Source: an uncultured Hyphomicrobiales bacterium (lineage in GTDB: Bacteria > Pseudomonadota > Alphaproteobacteria > Rhizobiales > Xanthobacteraceae). From it: DNA of 64,000 bases. Location of the stretch: NCBI GenBank assembly GCA_903885555.1, contig CAISIV010000148.1, forward strand, positions 49,018 to 113,017, written 5' to 3'. The notes beneath the pieces are model-generated. The model saw only the letters and a list, made by a program, of their open reading frames with translations. It was not told the origin of the DNA and searched no databases. Position 1 is the first letter of the stretch; the number at the start of each line of letters is the position of its first letter. Shown here piece after piece: positions 9,667-19,423 of the stretch. The position numbers were made by a program, and so were the translations under genes.

Positions 9667-10533
9667 ATGCGCTATTTCGACTGCCATTCGCATTTCTCGA
9701 CCAAGGCCGGCCTGCACCACGCCTCGCAGGAGGACTACGAGCAGGCGCAGCGCGTGTTCAAGCGCAAGCGCACCTTCGAGACCGAAGAGGAAATGGCGGA
9801 CACCTTCCGTACACGCAAGGTGCGCACCATTCTCGATATCTACCGCACCTGGCGCTTCACCGACGAGGACCAGATCCGGCAGTCGCACGACTACGTCATC
9901 GAGTTTGCGCGCAAGAACCCCGATATCGTCTACGGCAACTGGGTCGCCATCAATCCATCGATGAAGGATTTCTGGCTGAAGGAATTCCGAAGGTTGCTGG
10001 ATTCCAACACCGGATTCTATGGATTCTGCCAGAGCCAGAACAACCTCGGCTACCCGCCGAGCGACCCGATCTGGGACCCGTTCTACAAGCTTTCGATCGA
10101 GGTCGGCGCGCCGGTGCTGCTGATGACAGGCCTCACTGGCATCGGCCAGGGCCTGCCCGGCGGCAAAGGCATCCTTTTGGACGACGGCCATCCGCGCCAT
10201 GTCGATTATGTCGCCGCGCGCTATCCTGAACTGAAAATTCTTGCAGGCCGCCCCGCCTGGCCCTGGCAGGACGACATGATCGCCATCCTCCTGCACAAGG
10301 CGAATGTGCAATACGAATTGCACGGCTGGTCGCCGAAATATTTCACGCCGGCTTTGAAGAAAGACATCGGCAGCCGCCTGCAGGATCGCATCATGTTCGG
10401 CTGGGACTGGCCGACCTTGACGCTGGAACGGCTGACTGACGACTGGCGTTCGCTGGGCTATAGCGAGGAAGTCTACGAGAAGATCTTCCATCGCAATGCT
10501 GAGGCCTTCTTCCCCGGCGCGGCACCCAAGTAG
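9667..10533 (+). CDS. amidohydrolase family 2 (ACMSD-like TIM-barrel) protein
   Basis: MRYFDCHSHFS N-terminal metal motif, DRIMFGWDWPTL C-terminal motif. Confidence 0.8.
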   Translation: MRYFDCHSHFSTKAGLHHASQEDYEQAQRVFKRKRTFETEEEMADTFRTRKVRTILDIYRTWRFTDEDQIRQSHDYVIEFARKNPDIVYGNWVAINPSMKDFWLKEFRRLLDSNTGFYGFCQSQNNLGYPPSDPIWDPFYKLSIEVGAPVLLMTGLTGIGQGLPGGKGILLDDGHPRHVDYVAARYPELKILAGRPAWPWQDDMIAILLHKANVQYELHGWSPKYFTPALKKDIGSRLQDRIMFGWDWPTLTLERLTDDWRSLGYSEEVYEKIFHRNAEAFFPGAAPK

Positions 10534-10545
10534 AGATTTGTCAGT

Positions 10546-11634
10546 ATGAGCGATATCGCAGCCCTCGCCGCCCGCCTGCGGCAGACCGCCGCCGCCGACC
10601 GCATTACCCCGGCCGAACTGTCGAAGCTTGTCTCGGACGTATTCGTGCAATGCGGCGTGCCGCGTGCCGATGCCGATATCGCTGCGGAAGTCGCGGTCTG
10701 GGCCCAGTTGCACGGCTCGGATTCCCATGGCGCGGTGCATCTGCCGCTCTATACGCGCGGGCTCATCGACCAGACCATCAAGTGCCAGCCGCTGTTTGCC
10801 GTGAAGCACGCGATGCCGTGCTGCGCGGTGATCGATGCCGACAACGGTCTCGGCCTTGTCGTCAGCCAGCGCGCCATGGACATGGCGATCGATATGGCCA
10901 GAACGCACGGCCTCGGCGCCGTCGCGGTGCGCAAAAGCAGCCACTTTGGCGCGGCAGGCTATTACGCCGAGCGTGCCGCCGAGCATGGCATGATCGGGCT
11001 CGCCTTCACCAACGCCATGCCGGCGATTGCGCCAACCGGCGGCACCGATGGCCTGTTCGGCACCAATCCCATCGGCGCTGCCTTCCCCATTCCCAATGCC
11101 GATCCGGTCGTTGCCGATATGGCGACGTCCACTGTGGCGCGCTCACGCATTCGTCACGCACTGGCGGCCGGACAGAAGGCGATCCCCGAAGGCTGGGCGC
11201 TTGATCCCACCGGCCAGCCGACCACCGATCCCGCTGTCGCGGTCAAAGGCTCGCTGGTGCCGATCGGCGGCCCCAAAGGCTACGCGCTGTCGCTGATGGT
11301 CGAGGTGCTGTGCAGTGCGCTGTCCGATGGCGAGCCGGGCTTCCAGGTGACCTACGAGAACATGGTCAAGCGGCCGAGCAACATCTGCCAGTTTTTCCTC
11401 GCGCTCAATCCGGACGGCTTTGCCGGCAGCGAAGCTTACGGCGTGCGCATGACGCATATCGCCGAGAAGGTCACGACCGCCAAAAGCATGCCCGGCGCCG
11501 AGCCGCCGCGCCTGCCCGGTTCACGCGGCCATGCCGTCAAGCGCAAGGCCGCGGCCGAAGGTATCGCGATGTTCGACAACCTGCGCGCGGCGCTCAAGAA
11601 CGTCGCCGGCATGATCGAAAGCCCGCCGGCATGA
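10546..11634 (+). CDS. Ldh family oxidoreductase (malate/L-lactate/ureidoglycolate dehydrogenase family)
   Basis: SDSHGAVHLPLYTRGL, SSHFGAAGYYAERAAEHGMIGLAFTNA, GTNPIGAAFP. Confidence 0.85.
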   Translation: MSDIAALAARLRQTAAADRITPAELSKLVSDVFVQCGVPRADADIAAEVAVWAQLHGSDSHGAVHLPLYTRGLIDQTIKCQPLFAVKHAMPCCAVIDADNGLGLVVSQRAMDMAIDMARTHGLGAVAVRKSSHFGAAGYYAERAAEHGMIGLAFTNAMPAIAPTGGTDGLFGTNPIGAAFPIPNADPVVADMATSTVARSRIRHALAAGQKAIPEGWALDPTGQPTTDPAVAVKGSLVPIGGPKGYALSLMVEVLCSALSDGEPGFQVTYENMVKRPSNICQFFLALNPDGFAGSEAYGVRMTHIAEKVTTAKSMPGAEPPRLPGSRGHAVKRKAAAEGIAMFDNLRAALKNVAGMIESPPA

Positions 11635-12638
11635 AGGCTTACGAGGTCTGCGACACCAAAGGCCTCGATGGCCTCGCGCTCAACAAGGACCGTGCCGAGC
11701 CCACGCCCGGCCACGGCCAGATCGTCGTGCGCATCCGCGCCGCCGCGCTCAACTACCGCGACCAGGGCGTCATCAAGGGCGCCTACGGCTACACCAAATT
11801 CCCCGTCATCCCGCTGTCCGACGGCGCCGGCGAAGTCGCCGCCATCGGCCCCGGCGTGACGCAGTTCAAGGTCGGCGACCGCGTCGCCAGCACTTTCTTT
11901 CAGGGATGGACCGGTGGACGCATCCCGGCAAATGCATCGAAGAATTCGCTCGGCGGCATGGTCGACGGCGTATTGGCGGAATACGCGCTGCTGAATGACA
12001 TCGGCGCGATCAAGATCCCCGATCATCTCAGCTTCGAGGAAGCCGCCACTTTGCCCTGCGCGGCACTCACCGCATGGAATGCGATTGTAACGACCGGCCA
12101 GATCAAAGCCGGCGAAACCATCGCCATTCTCGGCACCGGCGGCGTCGCTTGTTTCGGCCTGCAGTTCGCCAAGATCCACGGCGCCTTCGTGTTCCATACG
12201 TCCAGCAGCGACGAGAAACTGGCGCGCGCCAGATCAATGGGCGCCGATGTAGCGGTCAACTACCGGACGACGCCGGACTGGGATCAGGAAATCCTCAAAC
12301 AGACCGGCGGCGATGGCGTCGATCACGTCCTCGAGGTCGGCGGCGCCGGGACGTTGGAAAAATCGATGAACGCGGTGCGTCAGGGCGGCTCGATTTACGT
12401 GATCGGCGCGCTGGCAGGCCCCGGTTCTATCAATCCGCGCATGATCAATCGCAAGTCGATCCGTCTGCAGGGCATCCACGTCGGCTCGCGTGACATGTTC
12501 GCCGACATGAACCGCGCCATCGCTTTGCACAAGCTCAGGCCGGCGATCGATCAGGTGTTCGGCTTCGATGACGCCAAGGGCGCCTATACGCGCCAGCAAA
12601 GCGGTGCGCACTTCGGCAAGATCGTCATCGCCGTCTAG
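11631..12638 (+). CDS. NAD(P)-dependent alcohol dehydrogenase / quinone oxidoreductase-like (MDR)
   Basis: GAGEVAAIGPGVTQFKVGDRV, ILGTGGVACFGLQFAK; ATGA overlap with upstream gene; start re-assigned from 11310. Confidence 0.85.
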   Translation: MKAYEVCDTKGLDGLALNKDRAEPTPGHGQIVVRIRAAALNYRDQGVIKGAYGYTKFPVIPLSDGAGEVAAIGPGVTQFKVGDRVASTFFQGWTGGRIPANASKNSLGGMVDGVLAEYALLNDIGAIKIPDHLSFEEAATLPCAALTAWNAIVTTGQIKAGETIAILGTGGVACFGLQFAKIHGAFVFHTSSSDEKLARARSMGADVAVNYRTTPDWDQEILKQTGGDGVDHVLEVGGAGTLEKSMNAVRQGGSIYVIGALAGPGSINPRMINRKSIRLQGIHVGSRDMFADMNRAIALHKLRPAIDQVFGFDDAKGAYTRQQSGAHFGKIVIAV

Positions 12639-13909
12639 CTCAGCAGCCGCATGATCCAGAGCGAGATCGCCGGCACGTACGTCACCAGCATCAGCGCAAA
12701 CACCGCGATCGTCACAAACGGGATCAGCCCGGTGTAGAGCACCGCCGATGGCGTCTTGAACAGCGCCTGGGTGACGAAGATGTTCAGCCCGAACGGTGGA
12801 TGAAACGTCCCTATCGTCAGGTTCATCACCACGATAACACCAAAGTGGATCGGATCGATGCCGAGCGACACCGCGACCGGCGCCAGCAGCGGCGTCAGCA
12901 TGATCAGGGCCGAGGCCGGATCGAGGAAGCAGCCGACGAACAGCAGGAACGCATTGATCACCAACAGAATGACCCAGCGCTCGGAATGCATGCTGGTGAT
13001 CAGCGAAACGGTATCCTGTGCGATACCGCTAATGGTCAGCAGCCAAGCATAGAGACCCGCTACGGCGACAATAATGAAGATAAGTCCCGTCAGGAACATC
13101 GCTCGCGCGCCGGTCTCGAAGATTTCGTACAGCGTCGTCTCGCGGTAGATGAAATAGCTGACGAAGATTGCATAGACACTGGCGACGCCCGCCGCCTCGG
13201 TCGGTGAGAACACGCCGGAGTAAATGCCGCCGAAGATGATGGCGATGGCGCCAAGCGCCCAGACACCGTCTTTCGTCGCCTGCAAGAAACCAATGAACGA
13301 GAACTTGCCGGTGTCGGTGATGCCGACGCTGATCGAATGATAATAGATGTAGACGCCAAACATTCCGCTCAGCAGCAGGCCCGGGCCGATGCCGGCGGCA
13401 AACAGCTGCACGACCGAGGTGTCCGACGCGATGCCATAGATGATCATCGCGATCGACGGCGGGATCAGGTTGTCGAGCGCGCCTTCCGCGGTGATCAAAG
13501 CCGACGCGAACTTCTCGCTGTAACCGGCCTTGCGCATGCGCGGATAGGTCAAGGTGCCGATCGCCGCCGTCGCCGCCGTCGTCACGCCGGAAATGGCGCC
13601 GAACAAAGCGGCAAAGCCCAGTGACGTCATTGGGATGTGCGCGCGGAAACCGCCGATCAGCGATTCAACCCACTTCAGCAGCCGCACCGAAATGCCGCCG
13701 CGCGACATCAGATCTCCGGCGAACACGAAGAACGGCACCGCCAGCAGCGGAAACTTGTTCAGGCTGTTGAAGACGATCTGCGGCACCACCGTCATCGGCA
13801 CTTCGAAGAAGCACAAAAGGATGATCAGCGAGGTGACGAGCAACAGCAGGAAGATCGGAAAGCCCAGCAGGAGCAGCACGAAGGGCAGGATTCCCATAAC
13901 CCAGTACAT
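12635..13909 (-). CDS. TRAP transporter large permease (DctM family)
   Basis: 424 aa hydrophobic; GAISGVTTAATAAIGTLTYPRMRKAGYSEKFA, NLTIGTFHPPFGLNIFV. Confidence 0.9.
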   Translation of the reverse strand: MYWVMGILPFVLLLLGFPIFLLLLVTSLIILLCFFEVPMTVVPQIVFNSLNKFPLLAVPFFVFAGDLMSRGGISVRLLKWVESLIGGFRAHIPMTSLGFAALFGAISGVTTAATAAIGTLTYPRMRKAGYSEKFASALITAEGALDNLIPPSIAMIIYGIASDTSVVQLFAAGIGPGLLLSGMFGVYIYYHSISVGITDTGKFSFIGFLQATKDGVWALGAIAIIFGGIYSGVFSPTEAAGVASVYAIFVSYFIYRETTLYEIFETGARAMFLTGLIFIIVAVAGLYAWLLTISGIAQDTVSLITSMHSERWVILLVINAFLLFVGCFLDPASALIMLTPLLAPVAVSLGIDPIHFGVIVVMNLTIGTFHPPFGLNIFVTQALFKTPSAVLYTGLIPFVTIAVFALMLVTYVPAISLWIMRLLS

Positions 13910-13924
13910 GGCTATCGCTCCGCC

Positions 13925-14431
13925 CTAATCGAATTTCCCGGTCAAATACGACCGGAAACGAACGATTGCCGCCAAGGCCATGAAACTGAAACCGAACAGC
14001 AGCGCCGAGATCGGAATCCACAGCGGGATATCCGTTGCCGCCGTGACGCCGTGATTGCGGTAATGGAGCATGACGATCTTCGCCGACTGGAAAGCCGCAA
14101 AGGATGTGCTGGCGATCAGCGACACCAGAACCGCGGCGTTCACCGCGAGCTTCCAGTGCCGGTTCATGCCGGAATAGATCAGGTCCATGTTGAGATGCGC
14201 GCCGCGGTAGGTCACGGTGCCGGCCACCAGAAACACGGTCCAGATCACCAGAAACACCAAAATCTCTTCTGCCCAAAATACCGGCGAAGCGAACACGTAG
14301 CGCGCAACGACATTGAAGATGTTGATGGCGACGCCGGCGAAGAACAAAATGCCCGCGATCACATGCGGGATTTTGACGAAGATCAGTTCTTCAATGTTCT
14401 TCCGCTGCGACGGAGCTTGATCGTCCGGCAT
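13925..14431 (-). CDS. TRAP transporter small permease (DctQ family)
   Basis: Four-TM small protein with VARYVFASPVFWAEEILVFLVIWTVFLVAG, adjacent to DctM. Confidence 0.9.
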   Translation of the reverse strand: MPDDQAPSQRKNIEELIFVKIPHVIAGILFFAGVAINIFNVVARYVFASPVFWAEEILVFLVIWTVFLVAGTVTYRGAHLNMDLIYSGMNRHWKLAVNAAVLVSLIASTSFAAFQSAKIVMLHYRNHGVTAATDIPLWIPISALLFGFSFMALAAIVRFRSYLTGKFD

Positions 14432-14544
14432 GCTTACAACCCCAGAATTCCGAGCCGCCCCCGGCGCAGTCGATTCTAAAAAGCCGGCGCGCTCAACCGT
14501 TGCCGAGCGCGCCGCCAGTTTGTAGTCGCAAGCTCAGTACTTCC

Positions 14545-15555
14545 TCAATACTTGGCGGACGTCGCCTGGAGCTTGTCGTAGAACGCTTTCAATACCGGGT
14601 CGCTCTTGGTGACTTCGGCGCCAATCGGCTTCAGGCGCTTCTCGAGCTCGGCCTGATCGGCCGCCGGCAGCGTGATGATCTCGCCGCCCTTCTCGACCCA
14701 CTTGCCGCGGAGTTCGACCACTTCGTCGACCGCCGTCTGGCGTGCCCATGGCTGAAGCTTGCGGGCTTCGTCGACCACGATTTTGCGCAGATCCGGCGGC
14801 AGCTTGTCGAGCCAGGCTTTGCTCAAGGCGCCGAAGGAGATCAGCAGCGTATCGTGGGTTTCGGTCAGCGTCTTGCCGACATTCTGCAGGTTGAAGTTGG
14901 TGTAGATCGAGATGCCGCTCATGGTGCCGTCGATGACGCCGTTCTGCAGCGAGGTGATCATTTCCGGGAGGCCCATCGGCACCGCGGTGGCGCCGAGCGC
15001 GGCCATGCGCGCCCGTTCGGCCGGCGTGGCGTTGACGCGAAGCTTCAGGCCCTTGAAGTCGGCGAGCGTGCGCAACGGCTTCTTGGCGCCGAAGTAGAGC
15101 GACTCTGCCGCGACCGCGAGATTGACGCCGACCAGGCCTTTGGATTCGGCCATGTCCAGGATGTAGGCGTTCAGCTCGGGATCGGCGAGCGTCTTGTTGG
15201 CGTGCGCGGTATCGCGGAACAGGAACGGAATGCTGAAGGTGCCGTAGCGCGCATCGACGCCGGAGAAAAAGTCAGCGGGATTTTCATAGCCCTCGATGGT
15301 GCCAAGCTGCACGCCTTCAAGCAGCGCCGCCGGGTTGCCGAGCTGGCCGCCGGGAAACACCTTGACCTCGACACGGCCGTTGGTCGCCTTCGGCAAGATT
15401 TCCGCGAGCTTGTGGCCGAATTTTTCCTGCATGTCGCCGCGCGTAACCACGCCCCATTTCAGCGTGAAGTCGGCAGCGCTTGCGGGCGTCACGACGGCAG
15501 CGGCGGCGATAGCCGACAGCAAACCGAACGTCGCGAGACGGAGTTGGAATGTCAT
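14545..15555 (-). CDS. TRAP transporter substrate-binding protein (DctP family)
   Basis: Signal peptide; DFKGLKLRVNATPAERARMAALGATAVPMGLPEMITSLQNGVIDG. Confidence 0.9.
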   Translation of the reverse strand: MTFQLRLATFGLLSAIAAAAVVTPASAADFTLKWGVVTRGDMQEKFGHKLAEILPKATNGRVEVKVFPGGQLGNPAALLEGVQLGTIEGYENPADFFSGVDARYGTFSIPFLFRDTAHANKTLADPELNAYILDMAESKGLVGVNLAVAAESLYFGAKKPLRTLADFKGLKLRVNATPAERARMAALGATAVPMGLPEMITSLQNGVIDGTMSGISIYTNFNLQNVGKTLTETHDTLLISFGALSKAWLDKLPPDLRKIVVDEARKLQPWARQTAVDEVVELRGKWVEKGGEIITLPAADQAELEKRLKPIGAEVTKSDPVLKAFYDKLQATSAKY

Positions 15556-15660
15556 GATGTCCCTCCCAGGACCCGCGCGGCTGTTTTTTGTTTGTGGCGC
15601 CGCGTGAATTGATGTTTAGCGTTGACCCGCAGAGAGTATCTGAGCACAGATCGCTGTCAA

Positions 15661-15674
15661 TTATCGCACGATAA
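15661..15674. promoter_or_regulatory. candidate operator, palindrome TTATCG-CA-CGATAA
   Basis: 6-bp perfect inverted repeat between divergent TRAP operon and dehydrogenase gene; second dyad ATCTG-AGCA-CAGAT at 15638-15651. Confidence 0.45.
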
Positions 15675-15732
15675 AGATGCGCAATGCGCCGCATGAAGCG
15701 CGGCCATGTCTTGAATGAAATGGGAGCATGTC

Positions 15733-16614
15733 ATGAAGATCGGTCTCGTCGGAATCGGCCGCATGGGCGCGGCGATGTCGCAACGACTGCGCGACAACGG
15801 CTTTGAGGTTATCGCATGGGATAGCAATGCCGAGGCGATGAAGGCCGCCACCAGCAGCGGCGTGCGCATTGCAGCAAATGCACGCGCAGTGGCCGCTGAA
15901 TCTGAGATCGTCATCTCGATCATCACCGAGGACAACGGCGTCCGTCGTGTTTTCACAGGGTCGCATGGTTTTCTCGAAGGCGACGTCAAAGGAAAACTGT
16001 TCATCGAGATGAGCACGCTGCAGCCGATGACCGGCCGCGAACTCGTGCCGCTGGTCGAAGCCAAAGGTGCACGTATCATCGAGGCGCCGGTCCTCGGCAC
16101 CATTCCGCAGGTACGCGATGGAAAATTGTTTGCACTTGTCGGCGGTCGCGCCGAAGACCTCGACCGCGCCCGCCCCGTTCTGGAAAAACTGACGCGACGC
16201 ATCGATCACATGGGACCGAACGGCGCCGGCTACGCGATGAAACTCGCGGTCAATCTCGGGCTCGGCTCCTACATCCAGGCATTATCGGAATCGCTCGCGC
16301 TTGGCACACAGCAAGGCCTCACCATCGACCAGATGATGGATGTGCTGCTCGAGGCGCCCTACGCCAGCAACTGGATGCGCAGCAAAGTCGGCGCGATCAA
16401 GGGCGAGATCCCGGAGATGACTCTCGACATCCGCACGTTACGCAAGGACATCATGTCGGCGGTCGCAACCGGTGCGCTCACCGGCGTGCCGATGCCGCTG
16501 TCTGCCGGAACTCTGGCGTCGCTGTCATCGGCTGTTGCCAACGGCGCCGGGAGCGGCGATCTTGCGGAGCTGCCAAAGTTTCTGCGCGACAAAATGGTGC
16601 AGAACTTCAAATAA
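15733..16614 (+). CDS. NAD(P)-dependent oxidoreductase, 3-hydroxyisobutyrate dehydrogenase family
   Basis: MKIGLVGIGRMGAAMSQRLRDNGFEVIAWD; NGAGYAMKLAVNLGLGS. Confidence 0.85.
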   Translation: MKIGLVGIGRMGAAMSQRLRDNGFEVIAWDSNAEAMKAATSSGVRIAANARAVAAESEIVISIITEDNGVRRVFTGSHGFLEGDVKGKLFIEMSTLQPMTGRELVPLVEAKGARIIEAPVLGTIPQVRDGKLFALVGGRAEDLDRARPVLEKLTRRIDHMGPNGAGYAMKLAVNLGLGSYIQALSESLALGTQQGLTIDQMMDVLLEAPYASNWMRSKVGAIKGEIPEMTLDIRTLRKDIMSAVATGALTGVPMPLSAGTLASLSSAVANGAGSGDLAELPKFLRDKMVQNFK

Positions 16615-16635
16615 GAACAATGCCCGGGAGGCCCC

Positions 16636-18387
16636 ATGAACGCACCTTTGGATACGGCAAAGAGCGAAATCCGCGACGGCATGCAGATCGACTGGGATGC
16701 CGCCATCCACATGGGCGACGGTGTCGTGTTGCGCGCGGATGTGTTTCGTCCGACGAAGCCGGGAAAATATCCCGTCATCCTGAGTTACGGACCTTACGCC
16801 AAGGGTCTGTCGTTCCAGGAAGGCTACAAGAGCCAGTGGTCGCGCGTCATCAAGTCGGCGCCGGAAGTGCTCGAAGGCTCCAGCAACAAATATCAGAACT
16901 GGGAACTGGTCGATCCCGAGAAGTGGGTGCCGGACGGTTATGCCTGTGCGCGCATCGACTCGCGTGGCTCGGGGCGCTCGCCGGGCACGCTTGACGTCTG
17001 GTCGGCGCGCGAGGCGCAAGACATCTACGAATGCGTCGAGTGGGCCGGTACGCAAAACTGGAGCAATGGCAAAGTCGGCATCAACGGCATTTCCTACTAC
17101 GCCATGAACCAATGGAATGCCGGCGCGCTACGGCCGCCGCATCTCGCCGCGCTGTGCATCTGGGAAGGTTCCTGCGACTACTATCGCGAGCTTTGCCGTC
17201 ACGGCGGAATCCTGAGCGACTTCCTCAGCAGCTGGCATCCGCGTCAGGTGGCGGGCGTGCAGCACGGCGTTGGCGATCGCGGCGCCAAAAGCCTTGTCAC
17301 CGGCGAGCCGGTCGCGGGACCGCTGACGCTGTCGCCCGACGTGTTGAAGGCCAAACGGACCGATACACCCGGCGAAGCCAAGGCGCACAAACTCCGCGAT
17401 GACTATTACGCGGCACGAACGGCGGATTTCCCGCAGATCGATACGCCGCTGCTCTCGGCGGCGAACTGGGGCGGCATGGGTCTGCACACGCGCGGCAATT
17501 TCGAAGGCTGGGCCGCCGCCGGCTCGAAGCAGAAATGGCTGGAGGTGCACGGCGACACGCACTTCACACATTTCTACAGCAGCTATGGCGAAGGCCTGCA
17601 GAAGAAGTTCTTCAGCTATTTCCTCAAAGGCGAGGATACCGGCTGGAGCAAACAGCCGCCGGTGTCGGTCAATGTCCGCCATCCGGACGAGAAGTTCGTG
17701 CTGCGCGCTGAAACCGAGTGGCCTTTGACGCGCACTCAGTGGACCAAATATTTCCTGCAGCCCGACAAGGGCCTCGCCACCGCCGAGCCTTCGGCTACGA
17801 CCGCGCTGACCTACGAGACCACAGGCGATGGTCTGACCTTTAGCACACCGCCGATGACCGAGCCTTTGGAAATCACCGGGCCGGTCGCTGCAAAAATCTG
17901 GGTGTCGTCGGACACTACCGACGCCGATCTGTTCCTGGTGCTGCGCGTGTTCGATCCCAAGGGCAAGGAAGTCACCTTCATCGGCTCCAACGATCCGCGT
18001 GTGCCGGTGGGCTTGGGCTGGCTGCGCGCATCGCAGCGCAAGCTCGACCCGGCGAAATCGAAGCCGTACCGGCCGTGGCATACGCATGATACGGAGTTGC
18101 CGCTCAAGCCCGGCGAGCCGGTGGAACTCGACATCGAGATCTGGCCGACCAGCATCGTTGTGCCGCCGGGTTACACCCTCGCGCTGACCGTGCGCGGCAA
18201 GGATTACGAAGTTGACGGCACCGATATCGCGCTGCCGAATGCGCCCTATCCGATGAAGGGCGTCGGCCCCTTCCTGCACATCGATCCGGACGACCGCCCC
18301 GCGAAGATTTTCGGCGGGCGAAACACGGTCCATTTCGCCGCCGGCAAGCAGCCATACCTCTTGTTGCCGGTCATTCCGCAGGGGTAA
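16636..18387 (+). CDS. CocE/NonD family hydrolase (X-Pro dipeptidyl-peptidase-like)
   Basis: GYACARIDSRGSGRSPG, KVGINGISYYAMNQWNA, C-terminal jelly-roll segment. Confidence 0.85.
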   Translation: MNAPLDTAKSEIRDGMQIDWDAAIHMGDGVVLRADVFRPTKPGKYPVILSYGPYAKGLSFQEGYKSQWSRVIKSAPEVLEGSSNKYQNWELVDPEKWVPDGYACARIDSRGSGRSPGTLDVWSAREAQDIYECVEWAGTQNWSNGKVGINGISYYAMNQWNAGALRPPHLAALCIWEGSCDYYRELCRHGGILSDFLSSWHPRQVAGVQHGVGDRGAKSLVTGEPVAGPLTLSPDVLKAKRTDTPGEAKAHKLRDDYYAARTADFPQIDTPLLSAANWGGMGLHTRGNFEGWAAAGSKQKWLEVHGDTHFTHFYSSYGEGLQKKFFSYFLKGEDTGWSKQPPVSVNVRHPDEKFVLRAETEWPLTRTQWTKYFLQPDKGLATAEPSATTALTYETTGDGLTFSTPPMTEPLEITGPVAAKIWVSSDTTDADLFLVLRVFDPKGKEVTFIGSNDPRVPVGLGWLRASQRKLDPAKSKPYRPWHTHDTELPLKPGEPVELDIEIWPTSIVVPPGYTLALTVRGKDYEVDGTDIALPNAPYPMKGVGPFLHIDPDDRPAKIFGGRNTVHFAAGKQPYLLLPVIPQG

Positions 18388-18431
18388 GCTTCAAAAAAAC
18401 TAAAGCAAAAAATTCCCTGGGAGGATCCGTC

Positions 18432-19406
18432 ATGAAGCGCCTTGCCGTCCTAACTGCGTCCGTTTTCGGCCTCGCTTTGCTCGCTGCACCGGTGTCGGCG
18501 CAGCAATACCCAAGCCGCAACGTCACCATCATCTGTCCGTATCCGGCGGGCGGCCCCACCGACCAGACCGCACGCGTGGTCGCCAACTTCCTGTCGAAGA
18601 AGTTCGGCCAGAATTTCATCGTCGAGAACGTCACCGGCGGCGGCACCAATATCGCCACCAACCGCGTCACCAAAGCGACGCCCGACGGCTACACGCTGCT
18701 GCTGCATAACCTGCAGATTTCGGCGAACCCGACGCTGTACAAAAGCCTGACCTTCGACACCGTGAAGGACCTCACCGCGGTGATGATGGTCAACAACAAC
18801 CCGCTGGTGATGGTTGGCCGCAAGGATCTGCCGCCGAATACGCTGGCGGAACTGCTCACCTACATGAAGACCAACCGGCTGAAGGCCGCGTTGCCGGGTT
18901 ACGGCGCAACCGGCCATCTCGCCACCACGCTGGTCGCGCAGGAAGCCAAAGTTGAGATCGACCAGATTCCCTATCGCGGCGCCGCGCCGGCGATCACCGA
19001 TCTGCTCGGCGGTCACGTCGACCTGTTCTTCGCCACGCCGCAGTCGATCGTGCCGCAAGTGAAAGCCGGGCAGTTGAAGGCCTTCGGCGTCACCTCGGCG
19101 GCAAAGCTCGACAAACTGCCGGACGTCGGCAGTTTCGTGAAAGCGCTGGGTCCGAAACTTGAGATTCTCTACTGGCAGGCACTATACGCGCCGGCCGGCA
19201 CGCCGGACGCCGTGATCAACACGCTCAACGCCGCGATGCAGGAAGCCGTCTCCGATCCGACGATCATCAAGACCTGGGACGACGAAGGGTTCTTCATCTA
19301 TCCGAAGGAGCAGCGCACGGTCGCCTTCGCCAACGAGCAACTCAAGAGCGAGATCGCCCGCTGGGGCCAGGTCATCCGCGACAACAACATCCACGTCGAC
19401 CAATAA
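18432..19406 (+). CDS. tripartite tricarboxylate transporter substrate-binding protein (TctC/Bug family)
   Basis: Signal peptide; YPSRNVTIICPYPAGGPTDQTARVVA, VTGGGTNIATNRVTKATPDGYTLL. Confidence 0.85.
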   Translation: MKRLAVLTASVFGLALLAAPVSAQQYPSRNVTIICPYPAGGPTDQTARVVANFLSKKFGQNFIVENVTGGGTNIATNRVTKATPDGYTLLLHNLQISANPTLYKSLTFDTVKDLTAVMMVNNNPLVMVGRKDLPPNTLAELLTYMKTNRLKAALPGYGATGHLATTLVAQEAKVEIDQIPYRGAAPAITDLLGGHVDLFFATPQSIVPQVKAGQLKAFGVTSAAKLDKLPDVGSFVKALGPKLEILYWQALYAPAGTPDAVINTLNAAMQEAVSDPTIIKTWDDEGFFIYPKEQRTVAFANEQLKSEIARWGQVIRDNNIHVDQ

Positions 19407-19423
19407 GATTACGCTGAAGCCGG

